64,000 bases of DNA from Xylona heveae TC161 (lineage: Eukaryota; Ascomycota; Xylonomycetes; Xylonales; Xylonaceae). Below the pieces are notes generated by a model. The model saw only the letters and a list, made by a program, of their open reading frames with translations. It searched no databases and was not told where the DNA came from. Location of the stretch: positions 248,001 through 312,000 of the forward strand of contig NW_017264205.1 of NCBI RefSeq assembly GCF_001619985.1. The letters run 5' to 3'. Position numbers and translations under genes: made by a program. This document shows positions 10,213 through 24,140 of the stretch, in pieces; positions within the stretch are counted from its first letter, which is position 1; each line of letters begins with the position of its first letter.

Positions 10213-13200
10213 ATGTCTGAGACGGTTGTAGAGCTACCTACCTTCGAGGACAATGAAGCTTTTGGTTCAATTGTCCGAAAACTTTCCTAGTATGGGCTTG
10301 CCTTGTGTGAGAAAACAGTAGGAAATATAACTGAAATGCTTTGCAGCTTTTTTGTCACTGCGATTGAAACTCCGCATACCTTTGAGGATCTTCGAAGCTC
10401 GGTGGTTGGGCGACCATTGAGGCAACTTGTCAAGTATCTCACCGTCGAGGTCCATCATCCAGCAATTGTTTCCGCGCTTCTGTACGCACATATGCTCTCG
10501 CGAGAAGATCAACTGAATGCCTGTTAACCGCGATAGTGCACTCAAATCTCACTTTGCCTCATTGGACGCCGATGATAGAGGCATCAACGACACGAGAGGC
10601 CTTGCTTGCGAAATTGTGGCCTGGCGGTTTCTTGCACATCTTTCAGAGAGAGAAGTCATAGACTATCTTCTTTATTTCCTTCCACATCCTGCTGCCGAGG
10701 AAATCGCGGATCCCGAAAACGGCCAAGCAAACGGCCGTCATTCAAATTCTGCTGATGATCCCGACGAGCAGACGCATTTGCTGTCTCGCGCTGCGACGAT
10801 TCCCGCCACACCGGCTGCGGTTCCGCTGCATTTCGGAACTTATGCGGGAGATCAAGAGGACGAAATAGACCTAACGCCGTTATTTCTTGGTAAGAACGCT
10901 CTGGAGATTGCCGCAATCGCCGATGCGAAGACTTTCCTGAGTCAGAGGGGAATCCAGAATGTCATCAACGGCATCTGGCGCGGGGATATAGTCTTCTGGG
11001 AATCTATGAGCGTTCATTCAACCAAGAAAGTGCGGCTCTATAACAAAAAGTGAGTTGTTTATCTTTGCCTCTCAAATTTCGACCGTCATATTGATATTTT
11101 CATCCGCGAATTAGGAGGGCAGACCCATACTGTCGACTGAGAGTGCCAAAGTATCTCAAGGTGTTCCAGGCTCTGTTCTTCGCAAGCTTCTTGGCTTTGT
11201 ACTACGCTGTATTGATTCAACGAGACTCGGAAAAGATTGTTCCTGTTGAAATTTTGCTATTACTTTGGATTGTGGCTTTTGCATACGACGAGTTTGGCGA
11301 GCTTCAAGACATGGGAGCACTTCTCTATGTCACTGATTTTTGGAGTATATGGGATTTAGGTATAATTTGCGTTGGCGTAGCGTACCTTGTCGCACGTAAG
11401 TCTTTTTGACATGGCTCTCGGTTCTTAGGAGCAAAGGGTTCTGCCGACCACGACGCAGCCGTGGTTTCACTGAAGGGCAAATTCAGGCAAAACTGACACT
11501 TTCTACTTCTGTTTTCTCGTAGGTTTTATTGGTGTCGCAAAAAAGGATGGCCAAATCGTGGAGCTGTCTTTTGACATACTGTCGCTCGAAGCTCTTCTTC
11601 TGGTGCCCAGGTGAGTCTCTTGACTGGAATTCAGCCTCATTGAGAGTGTAGGACATCTAACGATCACTCAGAATCTTCTCATTGTTGAGCCTCAACCCTT
11701 TTTTTGGGACCCTGGTATGTTGGCATTGCTTTGGATAACCTAATGCGAATGCTAATGTGACAGCAGATTCCCTGTCTTAAACAAATGGTAACCCTGTCGA
11801 TCGCTGTGGCTTTGCATCAATGACGCCGTGTCCGTTTTTCTGACCGACTGTAGACCAAAGATTTCCTCAAGTTTCTCTCTTTAGTGGTTATTCTTTACCT
11901 AGGTGAGTTGCGGTCTATGATAGTCTTGGCTTTGTTTGCGGCTAAAATGAAGGACTTTGTTACAGGGTTTTTCACCACCTTCACATTACTAGCCAGGGAT
12001 CAGTTTACGCTTCGGGAAATGTCCTGGGTATTGATCAAGGTATTTTTTGGGTAAGAGAGTTACAATTGTACCTGTTGTCTGTTTTGACGCTGATTTGGGG
12101 CGGTGAAAGGTCGAGTTACCTGGGTTTTGTGAGTAGTGACATCTGCCAACCATGTTCCATGTTCATTGTGGCTTACAAGCTGCATGCAAGGACGTTGCTA
12201 AAAAAGTCAGTTTAAATCTCAATCTCTCGCAAAGAAGGTCGCTGATTGGTACAGATTTCACCGATTCTTGGCCCAGCATTGATGGTCAGTGCACTGCCGC
12301 ATTGAAATGTTATCACGTTTTGTTCCAAGGCTAATGCCGCACGCCAAGCTAATTTTCGTCTGCATGACGAACATCCTTCTTGTCACCTCCTTAATCAGTC
12401 TGCTCAGCAATAGTTTGTCAAAGGTAAGAATCTTCAATTTAGGCGCCGAGTGGCACGCCTCTTTAGCCGTAACCCCGGAAAATGGTTCGCTAGTCGCTAA
12501 CCAGCACCGGGGACCCATCACCATTAATCTCCTGCGCCCTGCTGAGACGCAGGATAAACATACGATCGAATGGCTGACATGCTTCAGGTCATGGAACATG
12601 CGCGAGAGGAATATCTTTTCATGTAGGAGCCGACCCAACTGAATGGCACTCTGCAAGGCTAATCCTTCAATCACAGCTATTCCGTCTATGTTCTTGAGGT
12701 TTGTCGTGGCTCCCTTGGAGCTCGCATTGTACCATGTTCTTGCTCATTCTTCGATCGCAGGCTGCTTCTTCTGACCGACTCACTTATTACTATCCTCCTT
12801 TGGTAGGTTTTCGCATGTGGTCATTTCAGACCTGAATCCCCCGTAGCATGTGTGCGTTGTCTGTCCTTGGGGACTGATGTCCTTTTTAGAATCTGATACC
12901 TCTCGTACTTTTCCGCCCGTTGCGGCTCATAATGCCCGCGGAAAAGGTCCGAAGTGCTCGGATTGTTGTGCTGAAGATTACCCATGCTCCCTTTGTACTT
13001 GCAATATGGGCGTACGAAAGTGCCCACCGTTCCCTCTCGGGCCGGATGAGGTCGTCGTCAATAAAGCTCGGCGGAGCGAGAGGGCCTTCAGGTGGGCCGG
13101 CCCCCTCGTTAAAGCGGTCAATCTCGGCAAGCGTAGTGCCATCGACGGCGGCTACCAAGCGTGACTTATTGGCCCCAAGGGTCGTCTACCCCAGTCGATC

Positions 13201-13336
13201 GGCGCAACAGCGGCCGACCTCGCAGCAGAGTAGCAACGTCGATGCCCCGCCCGAAGATTTGAGGGTCATGGTAGAGAAACTGAGCTCTCAGGTCTCTGAG
13301 CTGGCCTCCATGTTGGCTCGCCAGCAGAGCAGTTGA
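10213..13336 (+). CDS. YVC1: YVC1/TRPY-like vacuolar cation channel
   Basis: Seventeen exons: 10213-10289, 10347-10481, 10537-11049, 11115-11395, 11523-11610, 11672-11714, 11767-11787, 11854-11902, 11966-12050, 12110-12128, 12191-12205, 12255-12284, 12349-12423, 12588-12622, 12677-12698, 12761-12802, 12890-13336; 658 aa. The N-terminal cytosolic part has the fungal TRP motif FGSIVRKL and the block ALEIAAIADAKTFLSQR. Six helices follow (first FFASFLALYYAVL, then WIVAFAYDE and DFWSIWDLGII), with the pore loop near ISWxLIKVFFGSSYLGF-like sequence and a last helix MTNILLVTSLISLL. The C-terminus is basic, then has a short heptad segment (VMVEKLSSQVSELASML). Yeast Yvc1 releases Ca2+ from the vacuole on osmotic shock. 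Exons of 15, 19, 21 and 22 nt are needed to keep the conserved core in frame; all obey GT-AG. The intron-dense 3' half is unusual for a fungal gene. Confidence 0.88.
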
Positions 13337-15089
13337 AAGAACCATGGTGGGGCTGCCGGTCCCTCAGTGATCCTCCATCATCGATCGGATACACCTCAAT
13401 TTCCCGCTCACGGGCAATCCGCTGCCTGATGCCAATCAGGTTGACACTGCGTTCAAGCCTGCGCAACGCTCTCTACCGACCCAAACTTTGCATTGGCAAG
13501 CAGCGAAGTACGAAGTACATAGACCCTAGATTACGACAAACTCATCATATAGTACCAAAAGAACGCGAAAAATACAGAATTGATAGGTAGATGACTCTTA
13601 GGTGACTTGAATAATATTCATGTGCAACATTCTTTAAAGCAAAACTTTGAGCTTCATGCGTTTTGGTTTCGGCGCTTTCACCACTCGCTCTAGCCCAACG
13701 ATGACCTCTCTATAGAGATGCTTAACTTTCTAGTGTCGACTTCTGGCATTGCCGGGTTTGGGCACGGTTGGGGTCCGGCACAGTTTTTCGCACCTTGATT
13801 CTCCTTGACTCTGTTCACCACCGACTAAGCTCAGATAGGTTGACGGGAGAAGGGAGGGGCGAAGTGGGCCGAGAAGAGCGCCGCAGCCGAGCAGCGGGAG
13901 AGGAAAGATGCAAATCGATTCGATGATTCAGGGGAATTTCACTTTCGTCTGCGGCTGCGTTCACAGACGCAAGCGATTGGGCTGGAGAGAGGGCGTGGCA
14001 GATGATTAGGGAAGCGCATCACTGCGGCCGAAACGATGCAAGTGCTGCGGTTCAAAGACATACAGTATCTTTTCACCCCCCTTTAACAAATGAACAACCC
14101 GTCTCCGACGGTTTAAACAAGGGGAGAATCGAACTTGTCAATGAACTGGCAGGGGCCCCCGGTATTCTCGTTCATGAGGCCATGAAGCAGAAGACCCTCC
14201 GGCGGGGTGGTAGTCATTGGCCGTGGCCTCTTTTCCTCACCCGTCCCCCTAAAGATTGCCATCGAACTGGATCCCTTCGTGCCCATCTGGGTACTTCTGT
14301 GACTACAGGCATGCTGCAACCCTGGCCCCTCCACTTTTAAGGACACTACCATCGACTAGCACCTGACGCCTTACGCTTGTATGGCTCGTGCGAGTGGTGC
14401 GAACTATGCATCTCGGAAAAGAACAGGAGAGGATACCCAAATGGATAGACGCAGTGAAAGCAAAAGTGCAGTTACAAGTCCCCACGCGGAGCAAGGGCAT
14501 GGCACACACACCCGCGCACGCTCCAAGCTCGATGACTTGACCTTTTTCTTGACCGGGATGTGTTTTCGACCCCCTCCGACAGCGTCCAAGCCCGAACCCA
14601 AGTTCATTCCCCTGTATGCGTCGTGCTCTTGGGACGGATCGGTTCAAGGGCCGGCGACCTGGTGCCGCGGCCGTTCGCCGCAGCAAGAGCAGCGGCGACA
14701 GCGGGGAGATTCGTCCAGGGTTTGCTAGTTTGCTACCTTTTCAAGGCAGTACCGCCTCAATTTTGGATGAATCTATCTGGCTTCTCAAGAACACTGAACC
14801 TCCTGCCCGTTAATCACCGCCGCATTGTTCTATTGTAGGACCATTCTGCCCAGTGCAAGGCTATTCTTGCGTCATTCTAGGCGGTCTGCTTGCATTTGGC
14901 TTCTTTTCATCAGCTTATATGTAGCTCTTGAAGGGCGCAGTCTCTCCATTCTCGTTTGACTATCGTTCATCGTTTCTGCCATCATTGGAATTAGCTGGCT
15001 CACGCTTCATCTTCTTCCGCTCCGCTTACGCGTCGCTTTGATCTATTCAGCTGGAAAACCCCCCCGGAGTGCTGTTTTCAATTTCCCTC
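13337..15089. other. Intergenic region upstream of the C2H2 factor gene
   Basis: No gene was recognised in this 1.75 kb. It holds YVC1 3' flank and the probable long promoter/5' UTR of the zinc-finger gene, with CT-rich stretches near 14890-15060. Open frames on both strands lack any domain signal. Confidence 0.5.
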
Positions 15090-16546
15090 ATGGAGCGGAC
15101 ACCGCAATCCCTTCGATCATCCGACTCAGTGTCCCCTTATCATCAGTCAAGGAGGCGTGTTGCAGCATTTCCTTTCGACTCCTCCCATCCCACATCGCCC
15201 CAGAACACGGCTAAGCATGCTCCTCAAGGGCAGGAGAGAGGCCTCGGCCTATATGGCTATTCCATGGCTCCTACGACGTCTCCTCTCCCGGCTAATATAC
15301 TTCCACCTTCACCGCAACCGACTGAATACTGGTCACGACAACCAATTCCAGAGCAAAACCTGGTCTATCATACTCAAGGTCCACCTGATGTCTTCTCCGA
15401 AGCTTATGATCCGTTTGCATCACTGTCAGGAGCGCCTGCTGAAAGCTTCATGCGCTCCGCCTATAATCCTCCCCCCCAGCCCGCTACAGAATATCGAAAT
15501 GCCGATAATCTCCAGTCGCAGAGGTCATCGGTGTCCTCCGGCCCGGCTTCAGATATCTATTCCCAAGTAGGATCTGATCTGGGCTACAGCACGTCGACAA
15601 TTCATCCCAAGGTTAAGGTGGAAGATCCGAACGACTGGTTCCCCGTCACCAGTACAAGTCTCCCAGCTGCCTTTCCTAATCACAACCTCATAACTGCTCC
15701 CCAAGCCTCTTTTCCCACCCCCATTGAAGGGCATTCTGCGGCTCGAACAATTCCACCGTCTCTCTCAGAGTACGAAGCGCTCGACGAAGACGACCGGCCG
15801 TATTTCGGGCGGAACTACAAAGAGCACTCAACCGGATTTCAGGACCTGGAAGCCGAGCGATATGAATACGATCGCCCACTCATTACGTGCGTGGCGAGGA
15901 CTCGAAAGAGGCGGCAACTCACAACACCGGCCGAGGCAAATCATGAATGTCGAATCTGCGGGAAATTATTTGGAAGGAGCTACAATTATAAAGCCCACAT
16001 GGAAACACACGATCCCGCTCGCGTCTACCCACATCCTTGTACAGTCAAGAACTGTACAAAGAAGTTTGTGCGAAAGACGGACCTACTACGCCATCAAGAC
16101 AGTGTATGTGAAGAAAACCGTTACTGAGTTCTGAAAAAAGCTAACCCATTTGCAAGGTGCACTTTAAATCTCGAAATTTCGGATGCAACCTCTGCGGCAG
16201 CCAGTTCGCAAGAAAGGACACACTTAGAAGGTATTTCTCCCTGCGAAACGCTCACCCATTCGTTTCATAGAACCTCTGTGGCGCTTTGGTACTAGCATCT
16301 TGCAATAGACACGTTGAGGATGGTTGTCCAAAACGATACGAAATAATGTCCCGCAAGGACCTGAGAAATACTAGTGGGACGCCGTTGCATGCCAGAATCT
16401 CGAACTACGACGGCGTCTCGCCGATGAGCCCCATGCCGATGCAAACCTCGTCAAGCCTCCCCCCTTTGTCACACTCTATGCAGAACCTTGGCGGCATTGG
16501 CCGCACAGAGCTTGTCGACCATCAAACCGGCTATCTCTCCTTCTAG
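15090..16546 (+). CDS. C2H2 zinc-finger transcription factor
   Basis: Three exons, 15090-16103, 16157-16230, 16309-16546; 441 aa. The ATG at 15090 is chosen; the frame extends 21 nt upstream but only from a GTG. The first 270 residues are Ser/Pro/Gln-rich and unstructured. Three fingers follow: C-x2-C-x12-H-x3-H (CRICGKLFGRS), C-x4-C-x12-H-x4-H (CTVKNCTKKFVRK, its last His supplied across the first intron) and C-x2-C-x12-H-x4-C (CNLCGSQFARKD...HVEDGC). A basic RTRKRRQ patch just before finger 1 may be a nuclear localisation signal. The finger array is of the Pezizomycotina type whose third finger ends in Cys. I do not recognise the orthologue, so no target is proposed. Confidence 0.85.
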
Positions 16547-19500
16547 GATAATATCATACGACGTTGAAAAGTTCTTCTGGGCGGAAATCTCGAATTTTTG
16601 AGGAGAAAGCAACTTTGCTAATTACGATATATTGTTATACCCGACGCATTATTCCTGGGTGGCGGCATCGTGCCTTGCTTTTGAGTTCTTTCTTTTTGCG
16701 TAACGAGCGACTATCTTTATTATGACTAACCGGGCTCAAAAGTATCGCACAAGCATTACTTGAGGTGTGCCGGCCCCCAAAGTGGACCTTTGGGGAAAGT
16801 CTCAGATCAGGTTGGGAAAGTAACGAGGGGGTGTGCTGAGTGTGGCTTTTCTCATGTCTTCAGCTCTGATCTAACAGCGATTCTCACAATCTCATGACGG
16901 CTCCATGTTTTTCTTTCCTTGTCCTACAGCACGCACATATATATACATATTTGGTTTCGCTCCTATACAGCCATTTCTTTATTATCAAACAATGCTGGAA
17001 TTGTCTTTTCCTTATTCTTTATGAACCCGTTTGTTTGAATTTTTGCCGGACTTCATTCGTTCTAAGCAACGGTCAAATGAGCTCTGCTGGAGAGGGAGGT
17101 CCTCTCGGCTTGTCCCCCATGTCGGTTGACTTTCATCTCATTTGGGCAATCTGTCATTGGTGCACTTCTTCGGTAAGTCATTTCGGGATTCAAGCTCACC
17201 TGAGGCGGGCAACCTAAGACAGCGGTATGTTACAGGCAAGGGTCTAGAACACATGGAATAATTATATGGTATCTTCCGTCGTCATATCATCGGTCAGAAG
17301 AAACTTTAATCCAGGACGTGAATAATTGATAGACTTTTCATTATTTGTCATGGGCTTTCCGATATTGAGTACCAAGAGTGCATCTGGGCAGGCCGGCGAA
17401 ACTGGTATTGCAAATCCATCCCACTCTTTTTTTGGCCCCATCCACTTCCACGTCAAGATGCGCCAATTAAGTTGTCTACGTAGTTGGCGTAAAGGGGGCA
17501 AGGGGGGCCGATCGGATCTCGATGGATACAGAGATACACCGGGCCTTTCATCAAATGAAATCACACCAGAACCTCGTGGCACTTGGCTCACTCCAAACGC
17601 TCAACGTTTTGCACACAGCTACATCTGATCAGACGCACTGCTGGTGATTACCATCCTTACGGACGGTGTTTCGGGTTTGAGCCAGCTAAGTGGGGGGGGA
17701 GTCTTGAAAAGTTAGTGTAGTATTTCTTTTCCTGTTATCTAGAATGCCTACAAAATGCGGTGGAGTTATCTCCTGCCTTGCTTGTATTGTCTGCTGACCA
17801 GCATGTTTGAAATGCTTTTGTCATTTTACACGGAAGCATACAGCGGAATTACTAATGTATTATGGACTGTGACGGGGAACTTCCGCATCAACCTCGGTTG
17901 AAAGGAAAAGGTTAAACGGCGAACTTATAATTCGGCGACCTTGAGTCGGCGACCTTAAATTCCTGCAAGTCCCACCTAGTGGGCCGTGGTTGTCGCTCTA
18001 ACTCATCGCAGTGCCCGCCGCTATGATCGCCTCGCCCACTGTTCCCCGTTTTCCCAACTGACCCACCTCGTGGCCTGTTCTCTTGACGAACGCTCCCGAT
18101 GGCCCGAACAACGAGCCTACTGATTTGGGGGCGAAGACGTTCCGGAGCCTAAACGTCGTTTTGCGCCTTTTCCTCCACTACAAGAATCCAGCAGTATTGA
18201 TCATGATCTTGGCCGTAAAGACTGGAGAGTCTTATCCAAGCGGCATTATTTGTGATTTTCCTTTTTCGCGTTGGGGGCTATAACTAACTTAGAGTCCATA
18301 CCAACCCAAGGTAAGTATAAACTAACAGTATTTCCCGCCTAGTCATTAACTAACCGCTTACGGTAGTCTGAATCTCTCGGAGATTCCGAGAGTATTCCGA
18401 TACCTCCAAAAGGCAATTTCTGGAACCGGGTGATGCTTGCGACCATTTTTGCTAAGATTCCCGCCACGTAGATGGGCGAGAAAGTTTTACAATAGGGACG
18501 TTGATTGGAGGAACTATGTCTCCGTCGTCTCAGACGATTAAACACCAACAAAAAGCGTTCGAGATATTCGCCTAACATCTTGCTCAGCTCTCCACTGAAC
18601 TCGTTTATTTGGAACCGACGCTCAAAACGCACGAACTCAACTCGCTGCTTAGCCCGCTTTTACACTGCCTGAAAATGACGATATTGCAGATGGGAGGGAA
18701 TTATGATTCAATGTGGACCCGCAATCCATAGTTCTTTTTTTTTTTTCCTTGTGGAGGAGCCGGATCCCTGGAGAGCATACGCGTCCTGAATATTCGACTC
18801 ACAAACGGATGGATGAAGCAATTCATACTCTCCGGCCCACTTGTTTAACAAACGGTCCGGCCTTTTTGGAGCCGAGTTAAGACAACGGTGCGTTCGTAGT
18901 GAAAACATCTCGGGCATTATTCTCCCACAATGCACCCTGACGCTGTCGTGCTTTTTTGGATCTACGCTGAATCAATAAGCATGACAAAATATCATCTAAA
19001 TCTGACTAAACGCCACAAACTCATTCCGGCCCCATGCTATTGACCATTTCATTTATTTTGTGGAGAGGAAGTGGAGCCGGAAAGGAGAAGAACTGGATCG
19101 TGTTAGGAAAAATTCAAGCACGAAATTTTCGCGTTGAAGCGATTACGAGAGTTAGGCCTGCACATGGAGGCCCTGGCAAATTCCAGTGTTGCAAGATTCG
19201 CATTATTTTGGTTGGCCTCAGCCTTAGCGATGACGTTAATCTTATCAGGGATGCGAGCCAAAAAAGTTACTTTTGCGGGAATGCCTAGGGTCCAAGATAT
19301 TTGGCTTTGTGTTATCTGTGTATAGATCCAGGATTGTCCAAATAACATCTTGCAGTTGGACATTTCCAGTCGTCTGCCTCTCCTAGAGCCGGCATGATTT
19401 TACTGGATGACCCCTTTCGCAGCGAACCTTGCCATCAGGATCTTCTTTACCATTGCCATTTTTCTGAACGCGAATTAGCTCCGTTCGACCCGAGAGTCCT

Positions 19501-21339
19501 TGCTAACCATGACGCTCGGAGATGTGTGCAGGTGCGGAATTGAAGGCATGGCTTCATCTCGATCATTACATGCACTGGTGACCAACCAAAATTCTCAATT
19601 TGCTTTTTCATCATTTGAAATAGACTGCTCTCGTCCAGTCGTTCTCCACAGAATTGATGATATGCCGCGCCACTGTCAAAACTTTACACGGCAAAGTCGC
19701 GCATGATCTCTCTACGAAAAAACGTAATAAGGTACCATCCGAAATGGGAAATGGGAGACAACGTTACGATTTCTCGCCATGTCACAAAAGCATTACATTG
19801 CATATGCCCGAGGCACCGAGGCAGCAAGGCAACAAGGCAACCATGGAGATGCTGATGTTGGTGTCGAACAATCCAACAAAACCCCTGGAACATGAACATA
19901 GAATTATCCATGCCACAACCCGCATGGAGGCACAGCAGCCGTAGTGGCCGCAAATGCAACCAAAACGCACAAAACGACCGGGGATGAGTTTAGACACGCA
20001 AGCTTGGGCAGGGGACGATAATAAAGGCCTGCTCCAGCTCCCAATAACCAAACCATTGGGCAACGTGGTAAAGCCGGATGATCATCCAACGCGAGTGTGA
20101 AAATAAAAAAAATAAAATAAAAAAAAAGGGGGATGTAAGTTACGGAACTACTACTTTCCAGCCTATCTCTACTCCGTAGTAGATTTGCCATGCTGCGCTA
20201 GGGCTGGCAAAAGTGCGTTTCGTGGATTCTGCCTCGGTCGACCCAGTGGCCGACCCTTCGGTCCGGCGCAAGCGCAAGTTGGGCCCGGGCCGCTCATCTG
20301 CGACCCTTCCGCTCTCCCCAACTAGGATAGTCAACTTAGCCTTTGGTAGGTTCCTCGTTCGCGGACCACGACTGCGACCTTGCGGCGAGGAAGGATCTAG
20401 TCGTGCATATCTGGAAAAGGAAAAGGAAAATATGACGGCAAATAATATCGGAGACACGTTTTGCTTTACAACAAGCAGCCCGCCCCCATCGTCCCCCCAT
20501 CTACGCTTGATGTCATGCTCAAAACTTAACGTTGTCTGATCCTTGCATATGCTAAAACGTTCCATGAGGTCAATCATCGGGACAATCATCACCATTTCGA
20601 CGCTTGCCCCTTTGGCCTAGAGTACGAAGCTACTGTACAAAGTAACATACTGTAAAAAGGCTTCAGCCCGCTAGTAGCTTGTGTTTGTAGTTACCTTGTG
20701 TTTGTGTCCTCAACCACTCCCACCCCTCTCACATCGTAAGCGCTTGAGTTGCAGTTTTTTACCCCTCCATGGGCGCGATAGTGCGTTGATATTGCATTGC
20801 ATCTGCATATTACCCCTGACCAGTGTCCCGACCTAACTTCTGTACACGCTCTTAACTCTCTGGATGGGGGCCGTAACGCCGTCCCTATCCCAAAAAGTCA
20901 ACGGCAAGGATGGTCCCATAAACGCAAGGTGTGATTTTTTCGGCCACTCGATGGAATATTGTTCCTAACAATTCTGTCGGATTAATTGGTGATAAAATCA
21001 TAACTAGGATTTGGTATGGACTTTTAGCATTATGTACCTCAGTCAACGTAGGTATAATCCCATTCGTTATTGATCTACCTTAGCGCCCTGGACTAAGGGG
21101 ACGTACAAGGTTATGCTGCTGGCATAACTTGTGCTGGCCACCTACCTTAACGCTTGGAACAAGATTATTGAAGCTTTCGTACGGAGTACTCCATACACGG
21201 AATACTCTCTAATCATACGGTCATACCGTGTACCTCATGCATGCAATAATAAACACCAACATGTTTTGTATTCGTACCGCACCGTGAAGAGCGCAGAATC
21301 ACACTACACCTTTTACTATCCTTTCCAAATAACCTAGGT

Positions 21340-21665
21340 CCTTTTTACCTTTCTTTCACTGCCTACCGTACCTACCTACCCTGTGTAGCTTTATAATAGT
21401 ATTACTCCCTAAAGAAGCACGACATAAAGTACCTTAACCACCTAACTCTGTACTTTGAAGCCAGTCATTTCATTGCATTTTCATTAGCTACCTACCTACC
21501 TGTTCCTCACACAAGCCCCGTCCAGGGTCATGTTAACCCGCCCGTCCCGGTAAATTGCTTGGTCGTTGTTGACCACGTTTTAACTAGACTGCTAACTAAC
21601 TATCTTAGTTTGAGTTATACCTTACCTTACCTTACCCACTAAGGTAGGTAGGTAAGTTAGGTATG
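21340..21665. repeat. TACC/GGTA short-motif-rich DNA
   Basis: Runs of TACCTACC, TTACCTTACC and the complement GGTAGGTAGGTA recur through about 300 bp. Around 21620-21660 they face each other and could pair. Related sequence continues upstream to about 21050. Confidence 0.5.
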
Positions 21666-22205
21666 CCTAGGTAGAGTAGAAGGAATATGCCGTGGAGTGA
21701 ATAGTGTACGAAGCTACTCCGTAGCATTACAAACTCGAAACTCCGTCGGCCGAGGGTTCATGGGCCTCGGACCTCGGACTTTTCTCGTTATAGACGGCAG
21801 GACCGAGGGGACGGCCACCAAGGTCCTCATGAATCTGGGACCCGTTACATCCCGCATTATCCGACCTTTTCCGCAACGCTTTCGTTGTGCAGTACCTCTG
21901 TTGCATTAACTGAATAACTAATGCATAACTGGAACGGAGGGGATCTTGAAGCATAACGTGTACAAGTATGTGGTAGCATAATTAAATCGAGTTATGCAAA
22001 CGCATATCGCTGGGATCTGGGACAAGTCATGGAGATGGACTCATGGAGTTAAGCTTCATTTTGTTGAGGATATATATGAGATGAATTTATATAACATTCC
22101 CTATTTCTTTTTCGTTTATTTTGTTCGTATTCTTTTCCTTATTTTTATTTTTTTTTTTCTTGAATACCAAAAAACGCGGGTAAAAGTTTGCGGAGATAAA
22201 AAAAA

Positions 22206-22215
22206 NNNNNNNNNN
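22206..22215. other. Assembly gap (10 N) with overlapping flanks
   Basis: Ten N separate two copies of the same 17-nt string, TGCGGAGATA followed by seven or more A, one at about 22189-22205 and one at 22216-22232. The contig ends probably overlap, so the gap may have no real length. Poly-A tracts around it likely caused the break. Confidence 0.8.
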
Positions 22216-24140
22216 TGCGGAGATAAAAAAAAGAGCCCTTTGCAAAAATAACGTTGAATTATTTCCGAGAAAAGAGTTGACATTGAAGCACAAAGACAAA
22301 CATAGATAAAAAAAAAAAAAAAAAAACATAAAATAAAATAAAACAAAAAAAATATAACCCGTTCCTTCCTCGATCAAAACCGCCATAGCCGCTGTATATT
22401 CCCCACATCCTTAATCCCTCGCAAGGAAAAAAGATTTCTTGTTTCTCATCCATACAGATTACAGAATGCCATGCGGCCGTGCCAAACTGCGGCAACGCGG
22501 CGTGGATCGTAAACGGTGATTGAGTCTTGACATCTCGCCCGGCTGCTGCCCGCGCCACGCCGTTGCATTGCTGCAAGGGACTGAGTTAATCGAACTGCAT
22601 GACAGCAAGCTGCAAGCTACAAGCTACAAGCAGCATGAGCCGGCGCCCTGGCTGCCATTTAAATTGCAATATTACCAATTTACCCAGAATTCCAGGGCCC
22701 CAGGATTCCAGGATTCTAGGATTCTAGGAAGTGTCACGCCGCACAGATACAGTGATGACTGATACACATACAGATACACACGGGCATCGCCGCAGCGCGG
22801 ACAGTACAGTGGCCGTTCATATCGGGCATATCGGGGCAAGACCACGGTCCGCGGGCCGCGTGTAAGCGCGTAAAACATGCCTAATGCCTACATCTATGAT
22901 TCTATGCCGTAGATTGTATTGATACTTATACAGCATGCAGAATGCAGCATGCAGAAGTGTGGCACAGTTATACTTTACTGGCTTACAGGCCTACAGCTGC
23001 AGGAAAAAAAAAAAAAACTCCACAGGGTCCGCGTAAAGTTTGGAACTTTGGGTGAAAGGAAAGGGTCTCAGACATGGGCCAGATGGATGCCAGGACGGCT
23101 GGTAAGGGAGTTGCTTGGTATAGAGTAGGAGTGTTTGGTGAATAAGGTAGTGAGTTGAAGTTGAGTGCTACGTATGGGCCATGGCGTGTTGAATGAGTAT
23201 CGGGATTATGAGGGATATATCGTTGCGAAGGAGGGAAATTCTGGGAAATGGCTGGAAGTTCGAACCCATGACCCGGACGGGTGAACTTCGAGAATCGGAG
23301 AATCGGAGATGCGTGTTTTGTTTACTCGAGGACAGCGTGTTTATGGAATAGAGAGGGATGTGATCATGTGAGGACCAAGGTTCGTTGGTTGAGCTGCGTA
23401 TCTGAATGACGGATGAGTAGTCGGGATGTGCTGTATCATGTATGTGCCATCGGACGTTCATATGAAGAGGGTGTATTGGAGATGTTGGGCGTTGTGACTG
23501 TATTATGCCGTGATAGTATTCAATTTTCTTATTTTATTCAGAGTATTTTTCTTAGTGGAGTAAACAATAGGTTCAAGCTACCTTAGGTAATGTCAAGGAA
23601 AAACATGCAGCGAGAAAATATTATACAAAGAAGCTTAATCAATAGTTGAAAATGATAAATGAAGATAGAAAGCATCAGAAACTGGAACGCTCTGCTACAA
23701 GAAGGTGGGCGGCATGACCAAGGGAACCATGGTGGCTTCTATCAAGCAGCAAGCTATCTCGCATTCTCCACCAAATCATGCTACCATACATAACTACATC
23801 CTATAGAAAACATATGAATCTCTACCGTGATACGCTTCTACATGCATCTATGTATTTTCCATATGAAACAGTAAAAGACATCAGTATATTCCGAGTCGAG
23901 AACTACAAGTTGATCTCACAACTTACAACGGCACATACTCATACTAAACTAAAGGTACCCACATTCTACAGCCCTCCCTAAGAATACCCTACCTTACCTT
24001 ATCCACGGTGGGCAAGGTGAGTGATCTGAGCGACAAATATCGCGGGGGCTGAGGGTTGGGTAAGAATGTAGATGATTTATACACCCCAGCAAAAGAATTC
24101 CCCAGATCACACCCTTAGCCGGCTACATCCAAGCACTCAT

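Noticed and set aside
10290-10536. YVC1 as a pseudogene because of in-frame stops
   Set aside because: Both stops fall inside good GT-AG introns (10290-10346 and 10482-10536); splicing restores the conserved protein.
23250-23290. tRNA-like B box (GTTCGAACC) on the minus strand
   Set aside because: No acceptor stem, D arm or anticodon arm can be drawn around it.
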